Assembly: GCA_947184155.2 (NCBI GenBank) | Contig: CAMXCT020002729.1 | Span: forward strand, 24,680 to 88,679 | Reading direction: 5' to 3' | DNA: 64,000 nt | DNA from: Cladocopium goreaui | Lineage: Eukaryota; Sar; Dinophyceae; Suessiales; Symbiodiniaceae | Translations under genes and position numbers: made by a program | Notes under the pieces: model-generated | The model's input: only the letters and a program-made list of their open reading frames with translations | What the model was told of the DNA's origin: nothing | Database searches by the model: none | Shown here: piece by piece, positions 22,221-32,896 of the stretch | Position numbering within the stretch: the stretch's first letter is position 1 | How the letters are laid out: every line of letters begins with the position of its first letter

Positions 22221-23179
22221 GGAAACTTTGCATGTGACTGGGAGAACGATCTTGCAAAGAAATGGCAACAGCGGGCTTTGGTAATTGTAAACCTGGTAAA
22301 TTGTAAACTTTGCTTGTTTGAACTTTGGACAAATTCAACCGTATTGGGAGGGTTAGCTGTCAAAGTGAGTATGTAGTCCTAGCAACGGGTTATCAGCTTG
22401 CTAGCTTTGTCGCGTTCTGGTTCTGAAATCAAAATTCAATGATATTGGGCGTTCTTCTTTTGTGCCGCTGCTTTCTGTATTTAGCTGCTCAAGTCTTAGC
22501 TGCCAACTTTGTTTTTTCACGGCTTAGTGAGTGGACTTTGTTTCTGGCTTTGTTTCAGCAGCTTGTTTCTATTTTTGGGCTTTTGCTTGTGCTGTTTTTG
22601 CTCTTCTTAGGGTGATAGAAGACCTTATGGAGCAATCTTGAAGGCTACTAGACCATAGGCGGGCTCTGATGCCTTTTCTCGAACAGTCGGCGGCAGGCCC
22701 GCTCTGATGCTATTTATGGGACAGTGGGTGCGGCGACCGCGTGTACAGGGTTGCCTCCTGTAGCAGGCAGGTGAGAAGCAATGCGATGTGGGCAATAAAA
22801 ATGCGTTCTTTTTCCTTTATGATGGGTTGGTTTTTGTTGAAGATGCATGTGTATCGCTGTTTGGTGCAAGCTTGTGATTTTCACAGGTGTGGAGGATATG
22901 CAATCTTTCAATGCATTGATGTTAACTTAGCTAGGATGAATTTTGTTGGTGTGATGCATTCGTCGTGGATTGTGCTGAATGATCAATTCAATCTTTTCGT
23001 TCTGGAAAGGTTTTCTGTTTCCGCATTGATGGCTGTTGCTGTGACGTTTTTCCTTATCAGGCGGGGACAAGTGAACAGCAAACACGTTCTGTATCTACCA
23101 TCTGTTTGGGACGCATATGAGTTTGGGATTATCTTGACCTTTGGCGGTTGAATTATCATTGGATATATCCTTGCCCGCG
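22221..23179. other. Spacer before the F-box-like gene
   Basis: T-rich DNA with CTTTGTTT-type runs. A weak + frame at 22,741-23,151 contains possible CAG acceptors (22,887; 23,061), but no exon could be fixed. Could hold the promoter or 5' exons of the gene at 23,180. Confidence 0.35.
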
Positions 23180-23740
23180 ATGAACACTTTGGACCAACTG
23201 CCTCATGCGCCTTTGTCGCTTGTCGTAGAATATCTTGGATGGCCCCTCGGGCTTCGTCTGCAGTGCAACCAGAGCTTGCGAGCGTTTCTGATTATCATTT
23301 TGTTGGCTGCCTGTCAGCGAGAGCACGTGCCAGCTTCTTTTATTCGAAGTCCAGGTGGCTTGCTGCGTCAGCTTTGGTTTTTTGAGGGCTTCGCAGAGAT
23401 AGTGCTGCTGCAAGAGCTTCGCATGTCGCGGGCTCGGCGCCTCTTGGGGCGGGAGGTCAACGTGCGTCACCTTCGCGGAAATTGGCGTGAGATGCCACCT
23501 GCTGCAAGAGTTTTCTCCGAAGACTGGGAACGGCTGGAAGCCGTCGGCTTTCCAGTTCCGCTTTTCCAAGAGCGCGCAGCGCAGGTGGAGTTTTTCATAG
23601 AAATTTGGCACGACCGGGTGATTGCAAGACAAATCGTTCGCACCAAAAGGACGACCTGCAGAATGGTGCTGGCTGGCTTCGAGCTTGAAGTGTCTTACAC
23701 GAAAGAAACAATTTACCGGGAGGAGAGCTCACCAGAATAA
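23180..23740 (+). CDS. F-box-like small protein 1 (186 aa)
   Basis: Uninterrupted frame from ATG 23,180 to TAA 23,738-23,740. The N-terminus MNTLDQLPHAPLSLVVEYLG has the spacing of an F-box first helix, followed by an L.L..NQSLRAF helix. The rest is helical and Arg/Glu-rich (RARRLLGREVNVRHLRGNWR). F-box proteins usually carry a target-binding domain after the F-box; none is recognisable here. The gene at 24,668 starts the same way, so they may be tandem paralogues. Role as a ubiquitin-ligase adaptor is an inference only. Confidence 0.55.
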   Translation: MNTLDQLPHAPLSLVVEYLGWPLGLRLQCNQSLRAFLIIILLAACQREHVPASFIRSPGGLLRQLWFFEGFAEIVLLQELRMSRARRLLGREVNVRHLRGNWREMPPAARVFSEDWERLEAVGFPVPLFQERAAQVEFFIEIWHDRVIARQIVRTKRTTCRMVLAGFELEVSYTKETIYREESSPE

Positions 23741-24227
23741 GAATGGTCCAGTAGCAAGAAACGCTGTGCGCATGGGCTTTGTGACTTTTGCAACCCTTCT
23801 GGCAGCAGGCGCTCACTGAGGCCCATGCGCATTTGCACACTAGGCGCGCTTGGACAGATGGCCTCGGAACAGCACACGGCAGGAAAAGAGCCATTGTGCT
23901 GTGCAAGTGCTTGCTGCTTGAGGTAAGTTGGCAACGTCGTTGTCCTTTGTGTGCAGATGATGGCGGTAAACATCCATTGGGTACATTATTATTATTAGGT
24001 CATACTTAACTGCGAGACCCTCTGAAAGATGTGGGTTGCTTCAGACGTTTCTATAATTTCATATGAAAATCTTTAATTTTTAAGCCTTCAAGTCATGGAG
24101 TCATTCCTGCTAGCGATCTGCATTTTGCATGTGAAAACGAGATTCTACAGTGATCGTGTGCCAACTTTGTTTCAGGGCGCTACAAGCACCTGCTAGCAAA
24201 GACAATGTAAGATGGGCAAAGAGGAGG

Positions 24228-24470
24228 AAAGAAAGTAGGAGAGAGAGGGGAGATGGAGAGAAGAGAGCGAGAGGGAGAGGGAGAGAGAGAGCCCCCCCAC
24301 CCCAAAAAAGAGAGTGGGAGAGAGACAAAGAGAGGGGAGAAGAGCAAGACGAGAAAGAAGCGTAAGAAAGGAGGACGAGAGAGGAGAGACACAAAGAGAG
24401 AGACAAAGAGAGTGAGAGAGAGCAAGAGAAAGCGAAATAGAGAGTCCGGAAAGAGGGAGAGGGAGAAAAA
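24228..24470. repeat. GA-rich purine tract
   Basis: About 240 bases of AGAGAGAGGG-type sequence, nearly all purine on the + strand and pyrimidine on the other. It lies between the two F-box-like genes. Such mirror-like tracts can adopt triplex DNA. Confidence 0.85.
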
Positions 24471-24667
24471 CAATCATTCTGAGTTTATTGCTGAAGCATA
24501 TAGCCAAAGAATCGGACAGGTGCAAAAAGCGCACGCATTAAAAGATGTTAAACTTTTACTCCTTGTGTAATTGACCCGTTGACATGACATATCTGGCTTT
24601 CAGGAGTTTGCTGTTTGAATCGTTGAACACGGATTGGGGACCTCCCACTGATTCGGGCGCGTGAGCC

Positions 24668-25267
24668 ATGCCAACATTGCTGGATATTCATGTTGTCTAC
24701 GTGATCATTGAAGAGTACCTTGGATGGCTGCCTTGCTTGGCTTTGCGGGCAACGCGCGCGTCGGCCTTGCATCCTTCTGTGCTCCTACGCATGCGGGAAA
24801 TTCTGCGACTTTTTCCTGGCCGAATGAATCCACCTTTCCCATCCCTGACCTTCAGGTCCCAAGGGTCGGCACTTTGGCGCGTCATCATAGAACCATTGCG
24901 TCGTTCTGAAACGCCAGCACGCATTGGAGGTTACCAGCTCCCGGCACTGTTCGGAAGGCGGTTGGCTGAACGTCGGGTCATCGTCCGATACGACAGGCGC
25001 CGGGAAGTTTGGTATCATGGTCCCGGGCAACTTCTTCAGCGGGAAGATATCGCACAGGCGTTTCCAGATGCCAGCTTCAATGAGGCCCTTGCGATGGTGC
25101 AGGAGCATGGAAACTATTTCGTGGCGCGGCAAGCGTCGGCTTTTCGAGATGTCCGTGAAGGTGATGTCTTGCTGACCGAAGTTTTCGCGCTGGACTGTAC
25201 ATATCTCGGCTTTGAAATCTCTCTCAGGATGAGTTTTCGAAGCATTATTCCCTATGCGCAGGGCTGA
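24668..25267 (+). CDS. F-box-like small protein 2 (199 aa)
   Basis: Single frame, ATG 24,668 to TGA 25,265-25,267. MPTLLDIHVVYVIIEEYLGW aligns with the start of the gene at 23,180 (shared EYLGW at the same position, and L.L spacing after it). The C-terminal two thirds (REDIAQAFPDASFNEALAMV, then EVFALDCTYLGFEISL) are hardly alignable. Length is similar. Overlapping frames, including a long - strand one, are shadows. Function not established. Confidence 0.55.
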   Translation: MPTLLDIHVVYVIIEEYLGWLPCLALRATRASALHPSVLLRMREILRLFPGRMNPPFPSLTFRSQGSALWRVIIEPLRRSETPARIGGYQLPALFGRRLAERRVIVRYDRRREVWYHGPGQLLQREDIAQAFPDASFNEALAMVQEHGNYFVARQASAFRDVREGDVLLTEVFALDCTYLGFEISLRMSFRSIIPYAQG

Positions 25268-26108
25268 GACCTTGGAACCCAATGGTTTTCCCCGATAGCG
25301 TTTTGTGCGGTGGGAGGTTGCTAGTATGGACAGTTGAAATTTTCCCGAGCGCGGAGAAACGCTCTGTACAGAACGTTTGCAGGTCTTGCTATGATGTTGC
25401 ATCAGCTCGTGAACAAAGAGCTAGAATTTATGTTGTTGCCATTCTGTTGCATTGTATCATGTCACTTAGGTGATTCAAAATACGATTGTTGCTTCCATGT
25501 GCCAGCAGGTTGCATCTTCATATGCACAGTGTACAGGTGAAGCCCCGGTATAGGAAGACAGTCCTAGTAATCGTGGGCGTACAGCCAAATGCCTGTCTGT
25601 CGACGGCAGATATAGGGCGTTGGATTAACCCAGAATGTCATGCCGTTTCTTGCCTGCGTGTACCTTGTCTGTTTGGAGACTGAAAGAAAAAAATTGCGCA
25701 GTGCTGCCTCTTTTGGAGGAGCGGGCACGGCGGCATCAGTGTAGCATAGGCCGGAGGCGTAGACTGAACAGAACTGGCTTTGTCTATCATTACGCAAGTC
25801 GTCTTGGTAATCATCCTATAGTTGCTAGGTTTATTTTCTTTGGGGTTCCAGATGATTGTTGCAATATGTAGGATATGCTGTCTTTTTTCGTGTAGAAAAT
25901 GCTAGCTGACTGTTGTGCAGCTATTTCATTGCTCAATTTTGGCTGCGTCTACTTTTTAGCATGTTCCAAGTCAATGACTCTTTGGTCTTTGGGGAAAAAC
26001 ACGGTAGCAATTGGATGATGCTTTTTTCATTCACTTTTTTCTCAACCTTGTGGGATGCTGAAAGAGTAAGTCGATTGTATTGCAATGATGTTTCGGTGGA
26101 GCGATGCG
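25268..26108. other. Spacer, no gene fixed
   Basis: Short frames on both strands; T-rich with a few possible CAG acceptors. Likely 3' region of the F-box-like gene and 5' region of the next. Confidence 0.35.
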
Positions 26109-26518
26109 ATGACCAGTTCCGACGAGGGCAGTGACATTCGCAGGCGTGATGCCGCAGAGGAAGGTTCTCCAATGGTTGTTCGCTTGTGGGAAATCGAAAC
26201 AGAGGATGCGGACCCCCCGCCAGTTTTAAAGCCAAGAAGGCGAAGGATCTTGCAATCTCCGGGAAATAAAGACATAGCGAATGCGTTTTTTTTTTCGGGA
26301 GTGTTCATTCTGTTCATGGATTGTCTCAAATGTCTTGTTCATGCCACTTGCTTCTTCAAAGGCCTTGATTCATTGATTCTTTTTTTTTGGTTCCGTTTCG
26401 GCATCCACGGCTGCAGGTGGAAAGCTTGAAGGCCGACACTAACAGAGGCATGCATTGCTGCAGGAGTACAGTGATGCTTTGTACCTCTTTGATGCTTTGT
26501 TTGCCATGTGCATGGGAA
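26109..26518 (+). CDS. Probable gene start: acidic N-terminal exon plus exon 2
   Basis: ATG 26,109 opens MTSSDEGSDIRRRDAAEEGS, then VVRLWEIETEDADPPPVLKP and a RRRR motif, ending near 26,270. A second exon candidate, 26,446-26,518, follows CACTAACAG (a branch-point-like CTAAC) and reads RHALLQEYSDALYLFDALFA. The acidic Ser-rich start followed by a basic cluster suggests a disordered, perhaps nuclear, N-terminus. Product unknown; downstream exons may be those at 28.2-29.2 kb. Confidence 0.5.
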
Positions 26519-26559
26519 GTCCGGTTTTCTTTTTGGGCAGTACGCCAAATCGAAAAAAA

Positions 26560-26935
26560 AAACAAGAAACGACAAACGACAAACGACAAACAACAAACGA
26601 CAGACGACAAACAACAACAACAACAAGAACAAGAACAAGAACAACAACAACAACAAGAACGACAACGACAACGAAAACGACAACCACAACAACAACAACG
26701 ACAACGACAACAACAACAACAACGACAACAACAACAACAACACCAACAAACAAACACACAAACAAACACACAAACAAACACACAAACAATCACACAAACT
26801 ATCGCACAAACAATCACACAAACAAACACACAAACAATCGCACAAACAAACAAACGAACGAACAAACAAACGAACGAACGAATCAACGAATGAGTGAACG
26901 AACAAACGAACAAACCATCAAACAAACAAATCACG
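26560..26935. repeat. C/A-rich microsatellite, evolving units
   Basis: Grades from ACGACAA through ACAACA/ACGACA triplets to CACAAACAAA and GAACGAACAAA. The + strand lacks T almost completely. The Cys/Val-rich and Asn/Thr-rich frames across it are artefacts. Confidence 0.92.
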
Positions 26936-27049
26936 GTAAACACAATCGGGGCTTTCGGGCCTTCGCGCGCCTATGTCAGCTTGCTGTCTTTAGGGTGGTC
27001 GATGGATAACCACGGTAAACACCATCAGGGCTGTCGAGCTTTCGCACGT

Positions 27050-27310
27050 TGACACACAGACACAAACAAACACACAAACAAACACACAAACAAACACACA
27101 AACAAACACACAAACAAACACACAAACAAACACACAAACAAACACACAAACAAACACACAAACAAACACACAAACAAACACACAAACAAACACACAAACA
27201 AACACACAAACAAACACACAAACCAACACACAAACAAACACACAAACAAACAAACAAACAAACCAACCAACCGACCGACCGACCGACCAACAAACAAACA
27301 AACAAACAAA
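27050..27310. repeat. 12-bp minisatellite CACACAAACAAA
   Basis: About 17 near-perfect units, then (CAAA)n, (CCAA)n and (CGAC)n tails. Copies are almost identical, so the array is young. Confidence 0.93.
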
Positions 27311-27336
27311 CCTACAAAAGGGGTTTTGATTGTTTA

Positions 27337-28165
27337 TGGGACCACCAACAACGTTGGACATGACCACCCATCAAGAATCATTTGAAAGGAGGTGAATGAT
27401 TTAGTGACTTGGGATTTCCTGTGTTTCAAATGGTTGACGTTTGAATTTTCTTTGAACTTGTTATCCTTGTAACGGTTCGGGTATCCTCTGAAAAGAAATT
27501 TCTCAATGGGTTTTGACTGTTGAACAGGGTTTTGTTCTGTTTCCTCCAGTTTCCCAAGTTTGGTCCGATCCAGTGGGTTCACATGACACGAGGGTTCAGA
27601 ATGGGTTTTGTTTTTAAAATAAGGTTACCAACAACATTGGACATGATCACCCAGTAAGAATCATTTGAAAGGGGGTGAATGATTTAGTGACTTGGGATTT
27701 CCTGTGTTTCAAATGGTTGACGTTTGAATTTTCTTAAGACTTGTTATCCTTGTAACGGTTCGGGTATCCTCTGAAAAGAAATATTTTTCAATGGGTTTTG
27801 ACTGTTGAACAGGGTTTTGTTCTGTTTCCTCCAGTTTCCCGGGTTTGGTCCGATCCAGTGGGTTCACATGACACGAGGGTTCAGAATGGGTTTTGTTTTT
27901 TTTTAGTAAGGTTACCAACAACATTGGACATGATCACCCAGTTTGAATCATTTGAAAGGGGGTGTATGATTTAATGACTTGGGATTTTCTGTGTCTCAGA
28001 TGGTTGACGTTTGTATCTTCTTTGAACTTGTTACCCTTGTAATGGTTCGGGTACCCTCTGAAAACCACGGTTTCAAAGGGATTTGTACGGTGGAATAGGG
28101 TTTTGTTGTGTTTCCTCCAGTTTCCCGGGTTTGGTCCGATCCAGTGGGTTCACATGACACGACAT
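27337..28165. repeat. Three tandem copies of a 285-bp unit
   Basis: The TTAGTGACTTGGGATTTCCTG word starts at 27,401, 27,683 and (with changes) 27,971, spacing 282 and 288. Copies one and two are the most alike and copy three is more diverged. Each unit ends with GATCCAGTGGGTTCACATGACACG; the third copy runs straight into the sequence before the exon at 28,235. Confidence 0.9.
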
Positions 28166-28234
28166 GAATCACACCGCAGCTTTTGGCTGAATCGGTCTCT
28201 CGTTTTTTTTTTGGCTTCCTCTCTGTATCTCGCA

Positions 28235-28939
28235 ATGATGCGCATCCTTCGTGACGTGGCGGCGCGCGTAGTGTTTCGCATGAATTGCCTTCTGCAGTTT
28301 TTCACTCCGGAGGAACTCCATCGTCTGGAGGTTAGATGGGACACAACGGTTTTTAAGTTAGTCAGTTTACGGGAACGATTTTGAGACCAAAGTTTTAAAG
28401 CTGGTTTAAGTAGCGTTTGGGTGTTTTGGTTGTATCTCCAACCCTGTTTCAGGTGGCCCTGGCTTTTGTTCTTCCTCAGCCGTTCCACTTTGTTGCGAGT
28501 CTTGGTTTTTTTCAATTGCCTTCCTCCGCTGTGCCTAGGCGTTTTTGGGAATGTTTTGTGGTTTGTGTTTGCGGCTGGGTTCTTTTTGTGACCCCCAACA
28601 AAGGTAGACAAGTGAAATATATCCTTTTACCCCTCTGAAAATATATCTCGGGTATAATTATGTGGGGATGATAACATTTGTTCCTGTTTTTTTTTGGTGT
28701 TGGGTTGCTTCTTGCCTTTCAGGTGGGTGTCTTGCACCACTACGGCGGGGAATGGCTACCAAGATCATCGCGGTGGACGGTCTTGAGCGCGGAAGCCATT
28801 TTGGGACACGGCGCAGCAGAAGCTGCGTTCCGAGCAGCCACGGAGTGGCCGGAACGCTATCAGGTACAGATCCCAGCCATAAGAGCTGGGACGGTGCGCC
28901 AGCGCCAAATTTTAAGGGCCTGGCTTCGCACCGATAGAG
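28235..28939 (+). CDS. Three exons, phase-consistent
   Basis: Exons 28,235-28,330 (MMRILRDVAARVVFRMNCLL, FFTPEELHRLE, donor GAG|GTTAGA), 28,453-about 28,504 (VALAFVLPQPFHFVASL after TTTCAG) and 28,723-28,939 (after CTTTCAG). The last reads VGVLHHYGGEWLPRSSRW, then helical SAEAILGHGAAEAAFRAATE and RQRQILRAWLRTDR. An overlapping frame of the third exon is also open. Could be internal exons of the gene begun at 26,109. Product unknown. Confidence 0.5.
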
Positions 28940-29005
28940 GAATTTTTTTTGTCGAATTAATTTTTTTCCGCGAGAGACCTTTATCAGTTTAATTCGTTTT
29001 TTTCT

Positions 29006-29188
29006 TTGCATGGCACCCCCCAAAAGAGGGGGTTTTTAAGATCGGTGGGGGACCGATGGAACAACCCCCCCACCATAAGCGGGGCATTTTTCCAGCACTC
29101 GGCGTCCGACGCCCTCGACAAAAAGCGCTGGAGTGAGGAGGATGGTCTCGGGTGTAGGACCTGGAGGGGATTGGGTGTTAACGGTTGA
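29006..29188 (+). CDS. Probable terminal or internal exon
   Basis: Best part is after TTTTTCCAG at 29,095: HSASDALDKKRWSEEDGLG, then CRTWRGLGVNG to TGA 29,186-29,188. The preceding 90 bases are open in the same frame (RSVGDRWNNPPTISG). Function unknown. Confidence 0.45.
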   Translation: MHGTPQKRGFLRSVGDRWNNPPTISGAFFQHSASDALDKKRWSEEDGLGCRTWRGLGVNG

Positions 29189-29299
29189 CCTGTGTTTCTA
29201 ACTTGTAAGTTCAGGGACCACCAACTGAAGAAAGAACACAGTTAATGACAGACAGTTTTGTTTTTACCAAGTTTTGTGTTCCAAGAAGAACCGGGGTGG

Positions 29300-29545
29300 T
29301 TACGGGGTTGTACTTGTTTCAAGTTTTCAACCAAAAGGGGAAGTGAGTAGAGAGAGGGTTCCACCAAGGGGTTTTCAGAAAGACTTTTCAAATCAGTTTT
29401 CCACCAAAAGGGGAAGTGAGTAGAGAGAGGGTTCCACCAAGGGGTTTTCAGAAAGACCTTTCAAATCAGGTTTCCACCAAAAGGGGAAGTGAGTAGAGAG
29501 AGGGTTCCACCAAGGGGTTTTCAAAAAGACTTTTCAAATCAAAGT
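29300..29545. repeat. 73-bp tandem repeat, three copies
   Basis: AAGTGAGTAGAGAGAGGGTT starts at 29,341, 29,414 and 29,487. Units are almost identical. Confidence 0.92.
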
Positions 29546-29604
29546 TTAGTTTAGTTGCTTCTCGTTTCAAAAGTGCACACACATCGCAGAGATTGCAAGA
29601 CATG

Positions 29605-30025
29605 GAAACAAACAAACAAAGAAACAACCACACACACAAACAAAAGCAAACAAAAGCAAACAAACAAACAAGCAAACAAACAAACAAGCAAACAAACAAA
29701 CAAACAAACAAACAAACACACCAACAAACAAACAAACAAACAAACAAACAAACAAAAGCAAACAACCAAACAACCAAACAACCAAACAAACAAACAGACA
29801 AAGAGACAAACAAACAAACAAAAAAACAAACAAAAACAAAAACAATTACACAACCAAACAAGCAAACAAACAAACACACAACCAAACAAGCAAACAAACA
29901 AACACACAAGCAAACACACAAGCAAACAGACAAGCAATCACAAAAGCAAAGACAAAAGCAAACACACAAGCAAACACAAAAGCAAACACAAAAGCAAACG
30001 AACAAACAAACAAACAAACAAACAA
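29605..30025. repeat. (CAAA)n array with variants
   Basis: CAAA units mixed with CAAAAGCAAA, CACACAAG and CCAAACAA. T is almost absent on the + strand, as at 26.6 and 27.1 kb. Followed by AT-rich sequence to 30,260. Confidence 0.93.
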
Positions 30026-30456
30026 TTTCATGAATATATGCAATATATGCGTATATGGCATATATATATATATATAAATAGAGGTATTTGTAAAAAATGA
30101 AGGTATACATAGATATATTTGCATTTTTATATATAAATATATATATATATATATTCATAAAATGTGTGTATGTGAGAAAATAAATAGATTTATTATCCAA
30201 GAAAACATGAATATACATAAATACTGTGTTAAGATATGTGCGTAGGGTATTATATATGTATATACGCAGACGTTGATCCAGGACTAGTGTTCAGTGACAA
30301 ATTTATATCAAGAGTTTGCCCCTTGGGAAAGTTACAGGTAAATGTAGCTCAGGACATTGTCCTTGGAATGATATATACATATGTAGATTTGCACATATAG
30401 TCCAGGACTTTGTTCTTGGAGTTAAAAACATATACATATATAAATACATACATATA

Positions 30457-31306
30457 AATTTCTTTGGCAGGCTTTTGCTGAGAATGTGCATTGATATATT
30501 ACAGATGTGGTTGCTTGTATCTAGCATTCACTTTCTAGTTAATCATGTCGTGATCTCGCAATTAATCAATTTATCAAACTATCTATATATCTAACTAGTC
30601 TATCTATCTATCTCTTTATCTATCTATGTAAATATCTATTTATTTATCTTTCTATCTAGTTATCTATCTATCTATCTATGTATCTATCTATCTATCTACC
30701 TACCTATCTATCTATCTATCTATGTATCTCTGTATGTATCCATCCATCTATCTATCTATCTTTCTGTCTATCTATCTACCTATCTACCTATCTACCTATC
30801 TGCATCTTCAGGAATTTATTTTTCTCTCTATTTACCTATGTATATATTTATGTATCTATCTATCTATCTATCTATCCATGCATCTATTTATCTATCTATC
30901 TATCTTTCTATCAATCAATCAATCAATCTATTCAGATTTATTACCCATGTATTTAGTTGTGTTGATTTGTCAGTATGTCTATAAATACAAATATATATTT
31001 ATTTTTTATTTGTATATGTCTAAAAAAAAAGTCTCTTCGCTTTTGGGAGGCAGCTTTCAAAAGAAAAGCTGTAAGGCCTGAAGTATGTCTGCAACTTTGG
31101 TTGTTTGTTTGTTGTTGTTTTTGTGTTTTAGGATGCTGGATTTGTGCAGGTGCAGCTTTGCTTTATGTATTGAAGTTTCTTGTCAGCAACCATATGTTTT
31201 TTTTCCATTGCCAGGAGATAGCCTATGTCAAATCGCTTTTGTCGCGCAGCTGGGTTCTCAGTTTTATATGTTTTGATGCTTTGGTGCACATATGAAATGT
31301 TTTTTC
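30457..31306 (+). repeat. Duplicated exon/intron block, copy 1 (part 1)
   Basis: From TTTCTTTGGCAGGCTT to about CATATGAAATGTTTT this matches 36,922-37,700 closely outside the ATCT array. Shared exon-like pieces include AAFKRKAVRPE, DAGFVQ and EIAYVKSLLSRS. Similarity stops near 31,306 and resumes at 34,311, after a 3-kb block absent from copy 2. Copy 1 starts in the middle of what is a full exon in copy 2, so copy 1 looks like the derived, truncated one. Confidence 0.85.
30590..30935. repeat. (ATCT)n array
   Basis: ATCT with CTAC and TTCT variants, ending in AATC units. Sits at the same place in the duplicated block as the array at 37,020-37,330, but differs in length and variant order. Confidence 0.93.
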
Positions 31307-31382
31307 CCCACATTGACGTGTGGGGTTTTTGTTTTTAGTTCTGTATCCGCTCCTCCGTCCTTCGCTCCCTCCCGCCCTTCCC

Positions 31383-31479
31383 TCCCTCCATCAGTCACTC
31401 TCACTCACTCACTCACTCACTCACTCACTCACACTCACTCACTCACTCACACACACACACTCACACACACACACACTCA
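31383..31479. repeat. CACT array at left gap edge
   Basis: Pure CACT then CACA/CTCA units running into the gap at 31,480. The same CACT type resumes at 32,897 beyond the 79-bp satellite. Confidence 0.9.
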
Positions 31480-31579
31480 NNNNNNNNNNNNNNNNNNNNN
31501 NNNNNNNNNNNNNNNNNNNNNNNNNNNNNNNNNNNNNNNNNNNNNNNNNNNNNNNNNNNNNNNNNNNNNNNNNNNNNNN
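31480..31579. other. Assembly gap, 100 N
   Basis: Exactly 100 N, the usual placeholder for a gap of unknown size. Its left edge is CACT repeat and its right edge is 79-bp satellite, so the true missing length could be large. Confidence 0.98.
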
Positions 31580-32896
31580 CGCCTGGCGTCCCTTGGTCTC
31601 CGCCCCTTTTGCGTGGCAGGCGTGGGACAATGTGCACTGCCAAGGGGTCGGATGTACGCCCTGGCGTCCCTTGGGTCTCCGCCTCGTTTGCGTGGCAGGC
31701 GTGGCACAGTGTGCACTGCCAAAGGGTCGGATGTACGCCCTGGCGTCCCTTGGGTCTCCGCCTCTTTTGCGTGGCAGGCGTGGCACAATGCGCACTGCCA
31801 AGGGGTCGGATGTACGCCCTGGCGTCCCTTGGGTCTCCGCCTCCTTTTGCGTGGCAGGCGTGGCACAATGTGCACTGCCAAGGGGTCGGATGTACGCCCT
31901 GGCGTCCCTTGGGTCTCCGCCTCTTTTGCGTGGCAGGCGTGGCACAATGTGCACTGCCAAGGGGTCGGATGTACGCCCTGGCGTCCCTTGGGTCTCCGCC
32001 TCTTTTGCGTGGCAGGCGTGGGACCATGTGCACTGCCAAGGGGTCGGATGTACTCCCTGGCGTCCCTTGGGTCTCCGCCGCTTTTGCGTGGCAGGCGTGG
32101 GACAATGTGCACTGCCAAGGGGTCGGATGTACGCCCTGGCGTCCCTCGGGCTCCGCGTCTTTTGCGTGGCAGGCGTGGGACAATGTGCACTGCCACGGGG
32201 TCGGATGTACGCCCTGGCGTCCCTCGGGCTCCGCGTCTTTTTGCGTGGCAGGCGTGGGACAATGTGAGCAGCCAAGGGGTCGGATGTACGCCCTGGCGTC
32301 CCTTGGTCTCCGCCTCTTTTGCGTGGCAGGCGTGGGACAATGTGAGCAGCCAAGGGGTCGGATGTACGCCCTGGCGTCCCTTGGTCTCCGCCTCGTTTGC
32401 GTGGCAGGCGTGGGACAATCTGCACCGCCAAGGGGTCGGATGTACGCCCTGGCGTCCCTTGGTCTCCGCCTCTTTTGCGTGGCAGGCGTGGGACAATGTG
32501 CACCGCCAAGGGGTCGGATGTACGCCCTGGCGTCCCTTGGTCTCCGCCTCGTTTGCGTAGCAGGCGTGGGACAATGTGCACCGCCAAGGGGTCGGATGTA
32601 CGCCCTGGCGTCCCTTGGTCTCCGCCTCGTTTGCGTGGCAGGCGTGGGACAATGTGCACTGCCAAGGGGTCGGATGTACGCCCTGGCGTCCCTTGGTCTC
32701 CGCCTCGTTTGCGTGGCAGGCGTGGGACAATGTGCACCGCCATCGGGTACGCCCTGGCGTCCCTTGGTCTCCGCGTCTTTTGCGTGGCAGGCGTGGGACA
32801 ATGTGCACTGCCAAGGGGTCGGATGCACGCCCTGGCGTCCCTTGGTCTCCGCCTCTTTTGCTTGGCAGGCGTGGGACAATGTGCACTGCCAAGGGG
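31580..32896. repeat. 79-bp satellite, about 17 copies
   Basis: Unit starts repeat every 78-80 bases (GATGTACGCCC at 31,651, 31,730, 31,809, 31,889, 31,968). GC-rich with CGTGGCAGGCGTGG. The + strand is open in several frames through the array, but the unit length is not a multiple of three, so the repeated peptides are not evidence of a gene. Copies differ in GGTCTCC versus GGGTCTCC and CACTGCC versus GAGCAGCC, which defines subarrays. Confidence 0.95.

Noticed and set aside
24110-24570. Arg/Glu/Lys-rich + frame and Ser/Leu-rich - frames
   Set aside because: Product of the GA-rich tract; no exon borders.
26339-27367. Cys/Val-, Asn/Thr- and Lys/Gln/Thr-rich frames
   Set aside because: Translations of CAAA/ACAA microsatellites on both strands, with the same pattern in several frames.
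29466-30218. 250-codon - strand frame rich in Cys, Leu, Phe, Val
   Set aside because: Mostly the reverse complement of the (CAAA)n array.
30678-31081. Ser/Ile/Tyr/Leu-rich frames
   Set aside because: Translations of the ATCT array.
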